A stretch of DNA of 64,000 nucleotides from Bugulina stolonifera (Eukaryota > Bryozoa > Gymnolaemata > Cheilostomatida > Bugulidae). Made by a program: the position numbers and the translations under genes. The stretch spans positions 3,446,001 through 3,510,000 of the forward strand of contig OW285196.1 of the NCBI GenBank assembly GCA_935421135.1, given 5' to 3'. Positions within the stretch are counted from its first letter, which is position 1, and each line of letters opens with the position of its first letter. Shown here piece after piece: positions 25,199-38,236 of the stretch. A model generated the notes under the pieces. It was given only the letters and a program-made list of their open reading frames with translations, searched no databases and had not been told where the DNA came from.

Positions 25199-26429
25199 TT
25201 CTAGATTAATGTATATTCTAGATTATTGTATTTGAAATAAATCTTTTGATAAGATTATCAAAGTGCAATGTATACTATTAGAATTATAGATTTACATTAA
25301 AATGATATCATCATGTTCAAAATTTTGTTTGAAGTGGAAGTAGCCCCAAAGGCTGTATAGTCTTCCTGAGTTGTCCTCTCTTGTATGAATAGAGAACTGT
25401 AATTGGAAACCATTTATGCTAAATTTAGTTGTTGATTTCTCTTCCGGCACTAATATTGTTTTACCACAAGTATATTATGTGTATTTTGGAAAGAAAACTA
25501 GAAAATAGGCTACCCACCACCTCTATTCACTCATGGGAGTTTTTTAGAAATATGAAGAAGCTGTCTTCTCATTGCAGTATGCCCTCAATAAATGAGAAGT
25601 TTTCTTGCTAAATTGCATTTCCTTGATGTTTGAAATAAAAAAGACAAGTGAATATACATGTATGTGATCAAGCATCATGTTACCAGAAGTGTAGGAGGAA
25701 TTTATAAACACTTGATTAATAGAAAAGCTATTGAATCAAAACCTTTCCATGTGCTTTATAACAAGGTTAACTGGGTTACTCAGATGACATAGACTGCCTT
25801 TGTTTGAGATCAATTTGTGGCAGATGACATCATCTGCTGTTGCACTGGCAGACCTTTTTGAATAGCTCTAGGCAAGTACTATTCAACAAGCTATTCAGCC
25901 TTCTGATTGGTTTTGGTCAATTTTGGAAATACTCCCTCTTTAATTTCTTTCACATGCATACCAACTAGCAATTACCAAAATTAGCATAAAATGGGAGTAT
26001 CTGCTATTGTCTTTTTTGGATGGAGTAGATACATTTACACTGTATAATACACTTTCTTTTATTTCGGTTTACATGATAATTCCTAATTTCCATCAGAATT
26101 ATGTAAGGACATTTTTGCTATAGCTCTTCTAAATACAATAAAGCTCTTTAAAAGGCTAAACAAAGATGAATATGCTTAGGAGCAGCATAGGCTTAGTGGT
26201 TAGAGCTCTGAACTCATGCGAGAGATTTGGGCCTTAATCCTGTGTTGGTCATTGGTGGTTCCAAGAAGAGCATTCAACCTTTAGAGTTAGTTCCCTTTTC
26301 CCAGTGTAAATATTTCTTTGTGCATGGAACAGCATGGCATAGACCCATTCTTGAGCCCAGGCTATATACATGTAAGACGTTGATCTCTACGATAGAGATC
26401 AATGATGGGAAGTACATCCCAGTAAATAT
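25199..26429. other. 3' flank of NHL copy 3 and intergenic DNA
   Basis: Contains the AATAAA at 25236-25241 and a tRNA-like fragment near 26180-26250. No gene recognised. Confidence 0.4.
26180..26250 (+). repeat. possible tRNA-derived SINE fragment
   Basis: GGCTTAGTGGTTAGAGCTCT resembles an A box; the downstream B box (GGGCCTTAATCC) is degenerate. Confidence 0.35.
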
Positions 26430-28487
26430 TGTAATGGTTCAGGACATTTGTATATACGACTTTTAATTAGCCTGATGGATCTTATAGCACCCTAAGTGCC
26501 TAGTAGTTACTATAGCTGCTGGCACAGCAGCTAGAAGGTGGGTTAATGTTCTAATGTCCGGAGCAAAGCACTACATTGATTGTTTTTGTTGTTGGAATTT
26601 ATAGAGATTAGGCTCATTTTTTTTCTCTAGTGAAACTAAAAATAACAAGGGATTAATGATATACATTATTACAATAGAAAGGAATAATGATACTACAAAA
26701 AATAAAGTTAACAAGACATGTGAACCAAATAAAATATTGCATAAAAGAATATAAGACACTCACCTCAGTGCTCCAATATGTCTACATATTATATTGATAT
26801 TGATACTAATGTTAATATTATGGTTGTGTGTCTATGAAGAACTGAACCCGCACTGAAGGAGTCAACCCACTGGAACCCACAAAACCCCACGCAAGCCAAG
26901 CATCCAGTCCAGCCACTGCAGCAAGCCCAACAGCCACCGCTTCAGACAATGACAATAATCTTTTTCCATCATTGTCTTAGGCACACAAACACTATCCAGC
27001 ACAGCGGTGGCCACACCAATCACTGAAGTGCTAGCGGCAGCTACAGTTGCCACAGCACTACTCATCTAACACTTTGTTATCTTGCACTTAGCTGTCTTGT
27101 TACTCATACCTACATTGTTACGCATGTCCGACCATACACTTATAAATACATATCAATTATATACCTGTAACGTGAATTACTGAGACATCATGTCCTTTTA
27201 TTACCCATTTTAAAGAGGCCCGACCTCTCAGAAATACCTGATACTGATTTTGCATATTTATGATTTAGATGATTTTAAGCATCTTTTTTCAAACCCGACC
27301 TATTTTGCGTCGACCCTTAGGCTTCCAGTCACTATATTGTTTCATGGATTCCGGACGACAGTACGCCGTCTTTTTGCAAAGCTACATCGGCCTTTTTACC
27401 ACACTGTTTTCATGTTTTTTGTCTCAGTTCATTCTTGGATATCAATAAAAACACATCTATACTCATATATAGAGACTTTCACTTGGTAGATAGGTCATGC
27501 TAGTTGTTAAGGTCTTCGACCTTGCCACCTGAACTGCCTACTAGTCAGGCTGCAACGGTATGGTCGATACACAAATAATATCGATACAGTTAGGACGATT
27601 CGATACACTGAACCATGAACTAGCAATTTCAATGCACTCTTATGTGATTTTTAGAAATAGTACATTCAAACAAAAATATGTATTATTCATTTGTTTTATA
27701 TAATGTAATTTTTATAATTTTGCAAAATGTTAAATTTGGTTTTGCATTTATGTTACCCACACTCGGTTCCATTTCCGGTCTGTTTAAATAATGTGAGCTC
27801 TAGTTGTCTTCTCTTTCAGACTGATTGGCAGAAAGAAGACAACTAGAACTCACATGGTTTGAAGAAAGCCTGTGAACAATTTGAAAATTGTCTTCTCTCC
27901 AAATTATTGACAACTCGTTCACTCAATGCATATCAGTACAATTTGTTAGCAAGGTTATACACATATTGTGTTGTCAACCAGTTTGTGGATTCATGAACAT
28001 CATGTATGTCAGTAACTTAACAGATTTGATGACCTCAGTTTGGTTTTATTAGTTACCTTGTAAAAAGCTTAAGTTTTGCTTTGGTTTTAGAGAAGCATCC
28101 AAGCAAAGTCAGACAGCTATGGAGGTGCTATTTGGAGTCTTTAAAACTATGAGCGCACACACATGAGCGACTTAGTACTTATGTTGTTTACCTTCTAGTA
28201 ACCTATCAAAAATATCGAATTTTTTGAGAAATTGTATCGTTTTGTATCGTTTTAGTAATTGTGTATCGTTGCAGCCTTCCTTGCCTACTAGGTCGGATCA
28301 CTATCTTTCTCAGTATAGTAAACAAGCATTGACTCGGGACCATATGGGTCGTTTTTAGTAGTTATTTGACTACTAGTACCTGTTGATCTTTCATGTGATG
28401 AGGAGACCTAGCACCACACATAGGCTCTTATTTTTGGACACGGGAGTCGCCTTAGGACGACAATACCAAAACCCAAAAACCATTACA
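26430..28487 (+). mobile_element. solo LTR (family with TGTAATGG/CCATTACA ends), split by insertions
   Basis: The start TGTAATGG at 26430 and end CCATTACA at 28487 are flanked by ATAT on both sides. The body matches the LTRs at 34781 and 40555: GGCCCGACCTCTCAGAA, CGGACGACAGTACG, TCAATAAAAACACATC, CCTACTAG...GGTCGGATCAC and a GGACGACAATACC end. It is interrupted by an undefined ~540-bp insert (about 26525-27062) and by the hAT-like element at 27545-28283. Confidence 0.75.
27545..28283. mobile_element. hAT-like non-autonomous element nested in a solo LTR
   Basis: Inverted GGCTGCAACG...CGTTGCAGCC ends with GTATCG-rich sub-terminal words, flanked by CCTACTAG at 27537-27544 and 28284-28291 (8-bp TSD). 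The uninterrupted target CCTACTAGGTCGGATCAC is present in the LTR at 40555-41218, so the empty site is seen directly. Related in terminal sequence to the element at 23397-24174. Confidence 0.85.
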
Positions 28488-30936
28488 ATATTTTATTCCC
28501 ACCGCTTTTACATGTAGGTCATATATATGTACGTACATGATACATGTATACATACATATTTAAACATACATAATCATGTATCTGCTCAATCTGCATACAG
28601 TGTACTGTTTCGGTGTTTAACACCTCATCAGTGCAGCTCAGAGATATGCCTGGGAGAACTCCTTAGCAATACTGTATATTTACAGCAAAGCATATTTAAA
28701 AAGTGTGAAATCCACTGAACCAAAGTTCTCAAGCTGCCAGAGTCAGCGAGAATTGTGTAATGCCACCAGTTCAGTGTATCTCTAATTATGTATCTATTAA
28801 TATACGAATCTATATCCGTATCATCAAGTGCGAGTGATCGGAAGTTATCTACTCTACGTGGGTGTAATACCATAATAAACTCTTCAGACATTTTCAAAAT
28901 GATCAACTGTGTTGCTCAGTTGGAGCTGTGGTACCACATGCTCAAATAAATAATATCAGTGTTAGCAAACAACAATATTGACCTTCTACTGTATCACTTT
29001 ATTTCTGCTTCCTACCATAATGTTGTACCTCTGGATCCTCAGTTCTGCTAGAGAATTAGAGATGACAGCTTCTAGGTAGTCCCACTCATGACCCATCAAG
29101 ATGACTGACCATACTACAATATGCGGTAGATGTTACTTTATTTCACCCTTTATTACAACTGAATGAATGGAGGAGATGACTCATGGTACCCGAGGTCTGA
29201 GGGACCCAATGAGTCATCGGCCTAAAATAATGCCTATCTATTTATTCATCAATAACTTTTGGACCTCAAAAGAAAGTGTGATCATTACAATATAAACGTT
29301 TTACATTAAGTGCCAGAGGGGTACAACTTAGGGATGGCAAGATTGATAAGTGAAACATAGATTGTGGTACCTATTAGATGTACTTATACCTATTTACCTA
29401 TACCTATTTACATTGTACCTATACCTATTTACCTATACCTTTTTACCTATACCCATTACCTATACCTATAATACCTATACCTACACCTGCACCTGCACCT
29501 GCACCTGCACCTGCACCTGCACCTACACCTACACCTATGCCTATACCTACACCTATACCTATACTCAGTTTAGTCCAGTAAACGATGCGCATAGTCATTT
29601 GCGGTGGTTCTCTCCCCAAAATCGACAAAACGTTGCTCTTTAACAAACACCCAATCTATGACCAAACGTTTAGGCTATGAAAATATAGGTCGACGTAACA
29701 AGCCAGAAGTGGTTGGCAGTTTGTACAAAGAGTGTAATTTTACCATCTTTGGTTTACATGATGTATAGATAGTCCAGACCACATGCTCAGTAGGGTCGCT
29801 CAAAGTTTTTTGAGCCATGATTACCCATATTTAAGTTCCTCTAAATACTTGCTTCTTCTATTGATGCTATCGGTATAAACATCATGCATCCTGAGAATAA
29901 TGAGCTAGCATCGCAGGTACTTCTAGCCAATCTGAGGAGAATGTTTTCGCCAATCTTGAGAAAACTCCATTGTTTTATTGGTAATTTTTCATTGGCACCT
30001 AACCACTTTGAACTAGGCCGTTTGGGCGATCGTATTTGTGCAGAAATCCGTGGAACAACTAATTAATTCTATAAATTTTGGTACAAGTATTTAATTGGCC
30101 AACACTTTGAGTATTACATAAAGTGATGTACATGATTACAATCTCGACAATAATGGGATCCAAATTACTATGCTATTCTGCTTAGTTTTTTAATCCTACA
30201 GTAGACCTAAATTGGTATTTTAAAAGCTGAGAGTTTTAGCTTGTAAATTGTATGGATAATCTCATTGACAAAAGATATTTGGGTAATCCAATGGCTGATT
30301 ACTTAACAGTAGCAAACCAGCCCCAATTGCTCTGAACTTGAAATCAGTGATTGAGGTCAGAAACCTGGGTCGAGTAATAGTCTCCATGGCATAGAATGTT
30401 TTAATACTTTTGATCCAAATTTTGTTTTTGTAGGGAAAAGGGACTTGGTGAGGATGCTGCTGATGCTTCCCACCACTTTTTATAGCATATAAAATATATT
30501 TTGTACATTATATGTCAGTATGCCATAAATTTAGTAAGCCAACACATTCTACACATGGATGGGTTATTTTACAGCTATAGATAATTTATTTTATTAACAA
30601 GGTAAATACATAGAAAAAGTAAAGACAATGTACAATCTTGCATGTTATTTGTAGCAACAAACAGAACTCAAGTAGGTATTGAAGTTATAAATATTTTAGT
30701 ACATGATGTGCAAATGTATGACACGGTTGAAAAATTAATTGGGCCTGTTGGGTCTGTTATGCAATATTTAATTGGTCCTCAAAGGGCTAGGGACATGGGT
30801 TTGAATCGTACTAGATCACAATTTTTGTATGTTTGAGAGACTTAACTACTTTGTGTCAACAATGAATGAATATTTTGTGATCAAGTACAATGTAGCAAAT
30901 AATAAATAGTAGACAATCAAGATTTTCTGTCTACAA
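28488..30936. other. intergenic, upstream of gene A
   Basis: No gene recognised. Holds a pyrimidine-rich hexamer array (29376-29570) and AT-rich DNA. The last ~80 bp before 30937 resemble the sequence upstream of gene B (46130-46210). Confidence 0.4.
29376..29570. repeat. (ACCTAT)n/(ACCTGC)n hexamer array
   Basis: Begins as TATACCTATTTACC-type repeats, becomes a pure (CACCTG)n core of about seven units, then returns to ACCTAT/ACCTAC. The Pro/Ala- and Thr/Tyr-rich open frames in it are artefacts. The complementary (GTAGGT)n array at 60795-60950 is the same motif type on the other strand. Confidence 0.9.
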
Positions 30937-31245
30937 ATGGAGCTGAGGTTTACATTGAATTATCTGAGAATTATTGGTTATTTTCTCTTAGTTTCAAGTG
31001 AGTAATCATAATATTATTGTGTCCAACTTTATTCAGTTCGGATTTATCGTAGTCACGATCCGAGTGATCAGTCACAATTAAAGTGATCAGTCACGAGCAG
31101 GGCGATCATTCCCGAGCAGGGCGATCATTCCCGATAAGCACAGATAGTCTAAAAAGTAAAGCTAGTAGGTGATAACCTGTCCAATGCACCTCCAGTCATG
31201 TGTCAGACATTGAAAACAGATATAATTATACTAAACAACTATTAA

Positions 31246-34200
31246 CCCATTAGGTCCTATACCGCCCAGCCCATAGCTGCCGCTCCGCTGAGGTTTCACT
31301 TTCATTTCTGTATGAGCTTTTATCAAGCTGAAACTGCTATAACAATTGGTTGCTAGGATACTAGAGCTATCCAGCAGTATCCTGGAAGCAGAAAATTATA
31401 TAGGTCAGATGAGAAAATTTTGAGAACAGCGTGTTTGAAAATTGGAGATTTTACCGGCGATGGCTGCTTCCATTTGGACATTGCCAATGATTGATAATGA
31501 CATTGCTGGTTGTGATAGAGCTTGTGATTATAGCTGATTGAGAGTATGTAAGTATTATGACAGCTATAAAGCATTTGCTCAGCTATTGGAATAAAAATTA
31601 CAGAAATTATCATAAAAGATAATGGAGGTTGATGTTCCAGCTATTACTATCACACTAAATCACTCAATGGTTTTGATGAATAATCCAGGATAATTCTAGC
31701 ATCTTAGTAGCAGAGTTAAAACATGATACCCTACTGCTATATTTATTATAAACATGTAGCTAGCCCCAGGCTAGTGGCCTTGCAGATTTATTTATTTATT
31801 ATTACATTTATTTTATTACTATATTTACAGACATGGGCACTCGAGTCATTTTACTCAAGTTAACTCGAGCAACAGCTTTTCATTACTTTTAATTGACTTG
31901 TGCTTTTGTACTGTGTGAAAGCTGGGAATTGACTTTTACTTCTACTCTCCTACAAAGCATGATGCTTGACTCTTACTTTACTCTAATCTCTCAGCTATCA
32001 ATGATAATTCTATTGGTTTGGTGTAATTATGTAATAAGTCTTGTCCACCATAGAGAAGCTGAGAGGCTTATAGATAAGCAGACCTACCATTACAATAATT
32101 GAAAATTTGAAATAGCCTTTGTTCCTCAGAACTACTTTAACTGACAGAAAGTTGGATCTAACACTAAGTATTACCTATTGTGTGTTGTCACACTTGTATA
32201 CATCAGAAATTTGTGTTCTACAAAATTCCCATTGGTATTCTCTTTGACATACCGCTGTACTTTTGACTCTACTCTGACTCTAGCATTTTGGCACTAGTTG
32301 CTTGACTCTTACTTTACTTTTCAAAATGGCTGTTTATTTACTCTTACTCTACTTTTGACTTGCTTCATCCGATGAGTTTACTCTAAATTACTTTTTATCA
32401 ATTGGGAATGTATACTCTTACTTGACTCTTGACTTGAGTATTTGTCTGCTTTGCACATGTCTGTATATTTATATCTGCTGGCTACTAGCTGGTACTCTAG
32501 ACTGGCGTACACAATACATCTTACAATTATTTACTCAATCTTATGACATGGTCTAAAACTACCACATATAATAATATGCATGTACATGTAGGCTGATGTT
32601 ATATTAGTAGATATTTTTCATAAGGTCATCTAACAAGTTCTAAATTTAGAAGGGGCATGGCCTATAATCTGTGCATATGCAGCATATCCACTTCCTGGTT
32701 ATAGTAGTTCTACACGACTGTGTACCCTCTTCCTCTGTTTCCAGATCTAATGTACAAGCACAGATTCACAGGTTCCATGCAGGTAACCAGGTATCATTAT
32801 TCATTTCCTGGTTAGCAGTGGAAACTCATCCATACTCCTCTTGAAATCTGTACATGTACTGGTACACAGTAAGTGTTGTGGTAGCTCAGTAGATGCAGAT
32901 GCTTGTACATGTAGGTGGTCAGGCAAAAACATTCACTTCCCGGTTCATAGTTTTTCACCCGTATTTTTTTCTGATATGTCGTACATGATTCCATGTTCAA
33001 GTCGCCTAGTAGGGAAGCCCAAGTGTACATCTATGTTTCCAGACAACCAACCATCTAGTTAGCCACTTGTGAATTATCCATGGTTCAGACTACATCATAT
33101 AGTACACAGGTTCACTTGGTAGTAATTTCCAATATCATTGTTCAGCTTCTTGTTCTGTTGTGCTCACACCAGCCTAGTAGTTAGACCCTTCCTTCTGTAA
33201 GTACATGTCTAGACTGACTGCCACTGGCTCTGCAATCATTGATCTTCCCAGTGTAGGTTCTATGTGCTGTGTGGAGGCTACATGCACTAAATTGACAAGC
33301 TAATAGCCAGCCTTGTAGTTATGAATCAAGCTTTACCCCATATACTCTCTCTAATTGCACTTGCACCTGTAGGTGTACAGCTATCATGTTCACTTTCTGG
33401 TTAGAAAGTTAGTACCAGGTTCAATGTTATAGTAACCTAGCAGACACATATGCAATTTACTTCCTGGCCAATAGTTTTCAATTTATAAGATTATTTTGTA
33501 CCCAAAATTTTGTGTAAATTATAATTATTTATTTGCACAGGCAAAGGTAGAGGAACTAACAGTAACAAACCATGAACATTGATCCAATCATTAGCAGGTT
33601 TTGCTTGTGACATTACTTTTCTGTGTCATTTGCCACATGCATATCTACCTGTTATATTATTCTGTTTCTATTATTTATGTGCATATTATTATGTAGCTAC
33701 ATACCATATTCTCAACTGTATGACATATTTTATATAATACCATATTATTTTTGTCTACATTGCACTTACTAATTTTTTGGTTTTGTATAACCATAAATAG
33801 ATCACATGTAAACATTGTGATGTAGTATTGGTTTCATAAGGTAGCACCTCTAAAATTATATGACATAAAACAGTTCTATTATACAATGTACATGTACATG
33901 TATAAAATGTATTCATGGTAATTTTCAAATCGTCATACCCAGAAACCCTTCCTCTGTTGAGCATTACACATAAGACTTGGAGAGCTATAATATGTATCAA
34001 ATTTTAGAGAATTTTCTGCAGATTCAGAATAAGTAAGAAAATAGAATACATCTACGAGAGAATTCAAATTAGAGGATATGATATGTGAGCCCTTAGTCTT
34101 GTGCATTGAGAGAAATGATAAAAGTAATATAGCTAAAGTTCATTGCCCTCTTGGATGTTCAATATAGATAGCACAAATTTGTAATACATGTCAAAATATA

Positions 34201-34366
34201 GAGAATTTTCTGCTGATTCGGAATATATGCATATGTGTATATGAAAATGTTGATATTTTTAACACAAATTGCATAACAATGAAGCTATGTCCATAAGCCT
34301 GCTAAACAATGAAGTCTCTTAGGACAGAAATGCCCATTGAATTAGAACACAATAGGACCTAATGGG
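31246..34366. mobile_element. piggyBac-like element, TTAA target, in gene A intron 1
   Basis: Inverted ends CCCATTAGGTCCTAT/ATAGGACCTAATGGG directly flanked by TTAA at 31242-31245 and 34367-34370, the piggyBac hallmark. 3.1 kb with no transposase recognised, so non-autonomous or eroded. Removing it and one TTAA brings gene A intron 1 to about 510 bp, close to gene B's 476 bp. Contains a nested hAT-like element and degenerate TTCCTGGTTA-type repeats (about 32690-33480). Confidence 0.85.
31828..32463. mobile_element. hAT-like MITE nested in the piggyBac-like element
   Basis: Ends CAGACATGGGCA and TGCACATGTCTG (inverted, one or two mismatches) with a perfect 8-bp TSD TATATTTA at 31820-31827 and 32464-32471. 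The interior is rich in ACTC(T/A)TACT and GACTTG words; ACTCGAGT-like words sit near the left end. No coding capacity. Confidence 0.88.
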
Positions 34367-34780
34367 TTAATAGTCATCAACGTATGCTTGGTGCACGGAA
34401 TGAGGGAGTTACACATGTATATGGAGCACGTAATATGTAACTGCATCTTTTTGTCACTCATAGTTTGTTGAAAAAGCAGTGGTAGAGCTAATTTGTTCGC
34501 ATTTACTTTTGATAGTGAACATGCCTAAATTACTATTTGATTCAAACTGAAACACACACAGTTCAACCAAAGTTTCGATATAGCACTATTTTTTTAGAGT
34601 GTACACGTACATATACATGTATATTTCTTAGATTCCTGTGAATCTGTGAAATTAAGAACCCAATCTGGCATTAATGTGAGAAGAGTCCGTCTTCCAAGTG
34701 ATTCGCACCACCCATGCACTGGCGGTCTACAGGTATGATGTTATCCTTAAACTGCCTAATGTTGTTACAGGCAGTAGCAT

Positions 34781-35574
34781 TGTGATGGTCTGGGCATTGG
34801 CCTACACGACCCCAGCTTGCCTGGTAGACCCTACAGCACCCTAGGTGCCAAGTAGTTGTCATAGTTCTGCTTATTTAGTCTCTAACACTCTGTACTTAGC
34901 TGCCTCATGACTCATACCAACATTGTTATGCATGTTTTGACCACACCTTCATAATATTACATAATATCATTTATACACTTATAATGTGCATTACTGAGCA
35001 ATTATGTGCTTGTTATACCCATTTAAAGAGGGCCGACTTCTCAGAATAACTTGATATTCATGTTGTACATAAATCAGGTGACTTTAAGCATCTTTTGTTG
35101 TACCGACATGTTTTGGGTCGGCTTCCGGCCGCCATATTGTTATGCAATTTCTGGACGACACTACGTCAGCCTGTTACGACACTACGTCGGCCATTTTACC
35201 AGAACCTCCTCCGTAAATCCTTATACTATATAAAGCATACTGTTTTTATGTTTATTGTCTCAGTTGATGCTTGGATCTCAATAAAGACACATCTATACTA
35301 CTAGTACAGAGTCTTCACTTCGTAGTATTGATCGCTCCAGTTGTCAAGGTCTTCGACGTTGCTTCTATAACTTCCTGCTAGGTCACAGCATACTCTTTCT
35401 CAGTATTAGCAAACAAGCATTGACTCGGGACGACATGTGCTTGAGTAGTCATTGGCCTACTAGTATCTGTTAATCTTTCACGTAATGAGAAGACCTAGCA
35501 CCACTCATAGGCTCATCATTTTGGACAAGGAGATTGTCTTAGGACGACATCACAACCCCCCTGAAACCATTACA
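34781..35574 (+). mobile_element. solo LTR in gene A intron 2
   Basis: Begins TGTGATGG and ends CCATTACA, 794 bp. Shares with the 40555 LTR the GGCCGACTTCTCAGAAT region, CTTCCGGCCGCCATATTG, a TATA box (ACTATATAAAGCA), the AATAAAGACACATC polyadenylation region and the CATTGACTCGGGACGAC tail. Diverged, without a clear TSD, so an older insertion. Gene B intron 2 has no counterpart and is shorter by a similar amount. Confidence 0.75.
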
Positions 35575-37317
35575 GTATTTTCACTTGATCTTTATATGTA
35601 TTTAAGCCAATAAAGTGGTTTGCTAGTGATATTTAATTTATATGCATATACATGTATGTACATGTAGTGTACACACATTGTATGTTTTTATATACAAGTA
35701 CACTTTGAACCCGCGACAGTAGTCCATATTTGGCAAGGTCGAAGGTACACTGGATTGCGCAATCCTTGCTGTCGCTGTCTAAGCATAGTACACACCTTCT
35801 AAATGTTCTTTACTGTAAACAAGTAGTATCTATGAGGTAGAACAACGAGATGCCAATCCTTAGAACCACATGGATTGACTGTATAACACTAGCACTTGTG
35901 TGATAGAATACTATTCTAAACTCCAACCATATATTATTCTGTAGGTAGACAGGAGGAATAACTCCCAACTATTAATTGCACTATGTCCAGGTTATGGTCA
36001 TGACATGGGCAGTATTCAAGCACTACCTGTTACAGATTTGACTGCTACACCAACAAGTTAGTAGCATAGTATTAAATAGAAAGGCTATTGTATTTTATAA
36101 TGACTGAAAGCATTTTATTCAACTTTTCGACCTAGCTCTGATTGTATGATCAGACCTAGGTCGAAGTTGGACTTCAAGTAGGCAGCAAGTCATGTCATCT
36201 TTCACTGATTCGCCCCTCTGCCTGATAGCTACATTCTAGGGGTCAACAGCTCTGACTACCTACCTAGTTGGCTGCTATTCATTTGAAGTAGCAGCACCTT
36301 CATGGTGACATCCTGAATACCTTAGTCACAGCAACTATAAGTATTTTCTCACAGCAAACAAGAGGTGCAATAAATAGCAAAGCATGTTCTAAATGATAGT
36401 TAAAGCGGCATTTTACCAAAGCTGTTTATTAGTTTTCTAGCACTGATTTTGAATTCAGTATTTATACATATGAGTGATTAGTGTTAGGTCAGAAACTAGT
36501 CTATTTTTGTACTAATATTTTTATAACTATCCAGCCAGTCTGATCGTTAGATTAAAAATAGTTCTACAATATCTAATAGAGTTGTACGGTGCTGTGGCAC
36601 AGCAAGAAGGATCTGAAGCTTCTGATGGAGACAGAGCAAGTGCTAAATTTAGAGACCCCGGGCACATGTACCAGACATCAGATGGAAGCATCATATATTT
36701 TGTGGAAAGAAAATCCTGCCTACGAGAGATCAGTCGGGAGACGGGATATTTGCGAACACTTTTAGGTAAATTAGGCATTGCCAACTTTATGACTGTGTTC
36801 ACATCGTACATGTATATACATGTAGTTATATACATGTAGGCTGTTGCAGTTAACATAATTATACAACAATAACATAATATTCGCTTTATTACCTCTTATA
36901 AAAAATAAGGTGAGGCTGGAAGTTGTAATTACTCCACATTGGATTGGACTCGACAAATGGCAGAGGAAAACGGCTGGACATTTAAGACTGAAGGAGTGAC
37001 GGCAATGACATACTATGAGAAGGCTAAGACATGGTTCTTTACTGTTGCAGACAATGTAAGGCACTTTTGCGGCTACTTTTACTCTGACTACCTAGAAAAA
37101 AACTTTTGAGTAAAAACAAATAAAAATGTTGCGTTTGCAAGATAATGTTTTCACGCTGGATGCCAACATTTTGGTAACCTTTGCAACTTTTCTCAAAATT
37201 AGATGTACTTTGTGTAAATAGTACACATAATGAGCGTATTCATATATAGCACATGCACTCTAGATAAATAGCAATATGAAGCAACAAAATTGTTTCCAGT
37301 AACACACAGCGACCTAT

Positions 37318-37487
37318 CCTGGTCAGCTAGACAGTCAGCTAGACAGTTGGCTAGGCAGTCAGCTAAGCAGTCAGCTAGGCAATCGCCTAGGCAGTCAGCT
37401 AGGCAGTCAGCTAGGTAGTCAGCTAGGCAGTCAGCTAGGCAGTCAGCTAGGCAGTCAGCTAGGCAGTCAGCTAGGCAGTCAGCCAAG
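37318..37487. repeat. 12-bp tandem repeat in gene A intron 5
   Basis: CAGTCAGCTAGG repeated about 14 times with few changes. The minus-strand Cys/Leu/Ala/Asp-rich open frame across it is only the repeat translated. Gene B intron 5 lacks it. Confidence 0.92.
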
Positions 37488-38139
37488 GGCATCTGTTAAT
37501 CATACTGAATTTATTATTACCAAATAGATTTTCTTTTAGCATTAGTCGCGCCGTTTTAATAAGTACATGAGCTTTCTTCTTCTAGTAACTGTGTCCCAGG
37601 AGACAGTTGCTTTTTTTAATTTTTGGCTGTAGTTTAGTAATTCACTATTTTCTTAGCCAGTACAAGGTTAAGTGGATAGCTATACAATACTAATCTGTAA
37701 GATTGCATGCACCATGTACCCACCTAATTTTTTCCACTTCAAAAGCCGTTATATAATTATGCAAATGCAAAGAAAGAATCTTCCTTGTTGGAAATTACTC
37801 TCTGCTACACTGTTGACCTGTTTTAGAAATCATATATTTATTCAACTAGCCTTTCTAGGGATTGTTTGCCTACACTTTTAATGACGAGGAGAATGCATAC
37901 AAGGGTAGACTAGTACTCAGCCAGCTGGAAATGGGTGAAGAACGCGCTGTTAGTTTTCTACTAGTGTCAGGCGAGACCATCTGGCATTTGTTCGGGAAAG
38001 GTGAGATCAACTGCAGAATGTAGTTCATTAGGAAAAAAAAAGTTATCTACAGTTGAATAATATAGAGCAGGTGATTACTTTGTAATTTTAGCAAGTAATT
38101 TAGTTAGAGCAGTCAGAGACTTGTTTCAATTTCATAAAA

Positions 38140-38236
38140 ATACCAGTCCCTGACTGGGGTTTGAACCCGGAGCCTCCACGGCACCTAATCACCTAGCACA
38201 GTGAACAGAACATGCTACCACTACACCAGCTCAGCA
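38140..38236 (-). repeat. tRNA-derived SINE, minus strand, gene A intron 6
   Basis: On the minus strand: GAGCTGGTGTAGTGGTAGCA (A-box region) then CTCCGGGTTCAAACCCCAG (B box). Matches the (+) copy at 2150-2250 in both blocks. Confidence 0.65.

Noticed and set aside
37199..37492. Minus-strand CLADCLAD-type protein
   Set aside because: Translation of a 12-bp intronic repeat.
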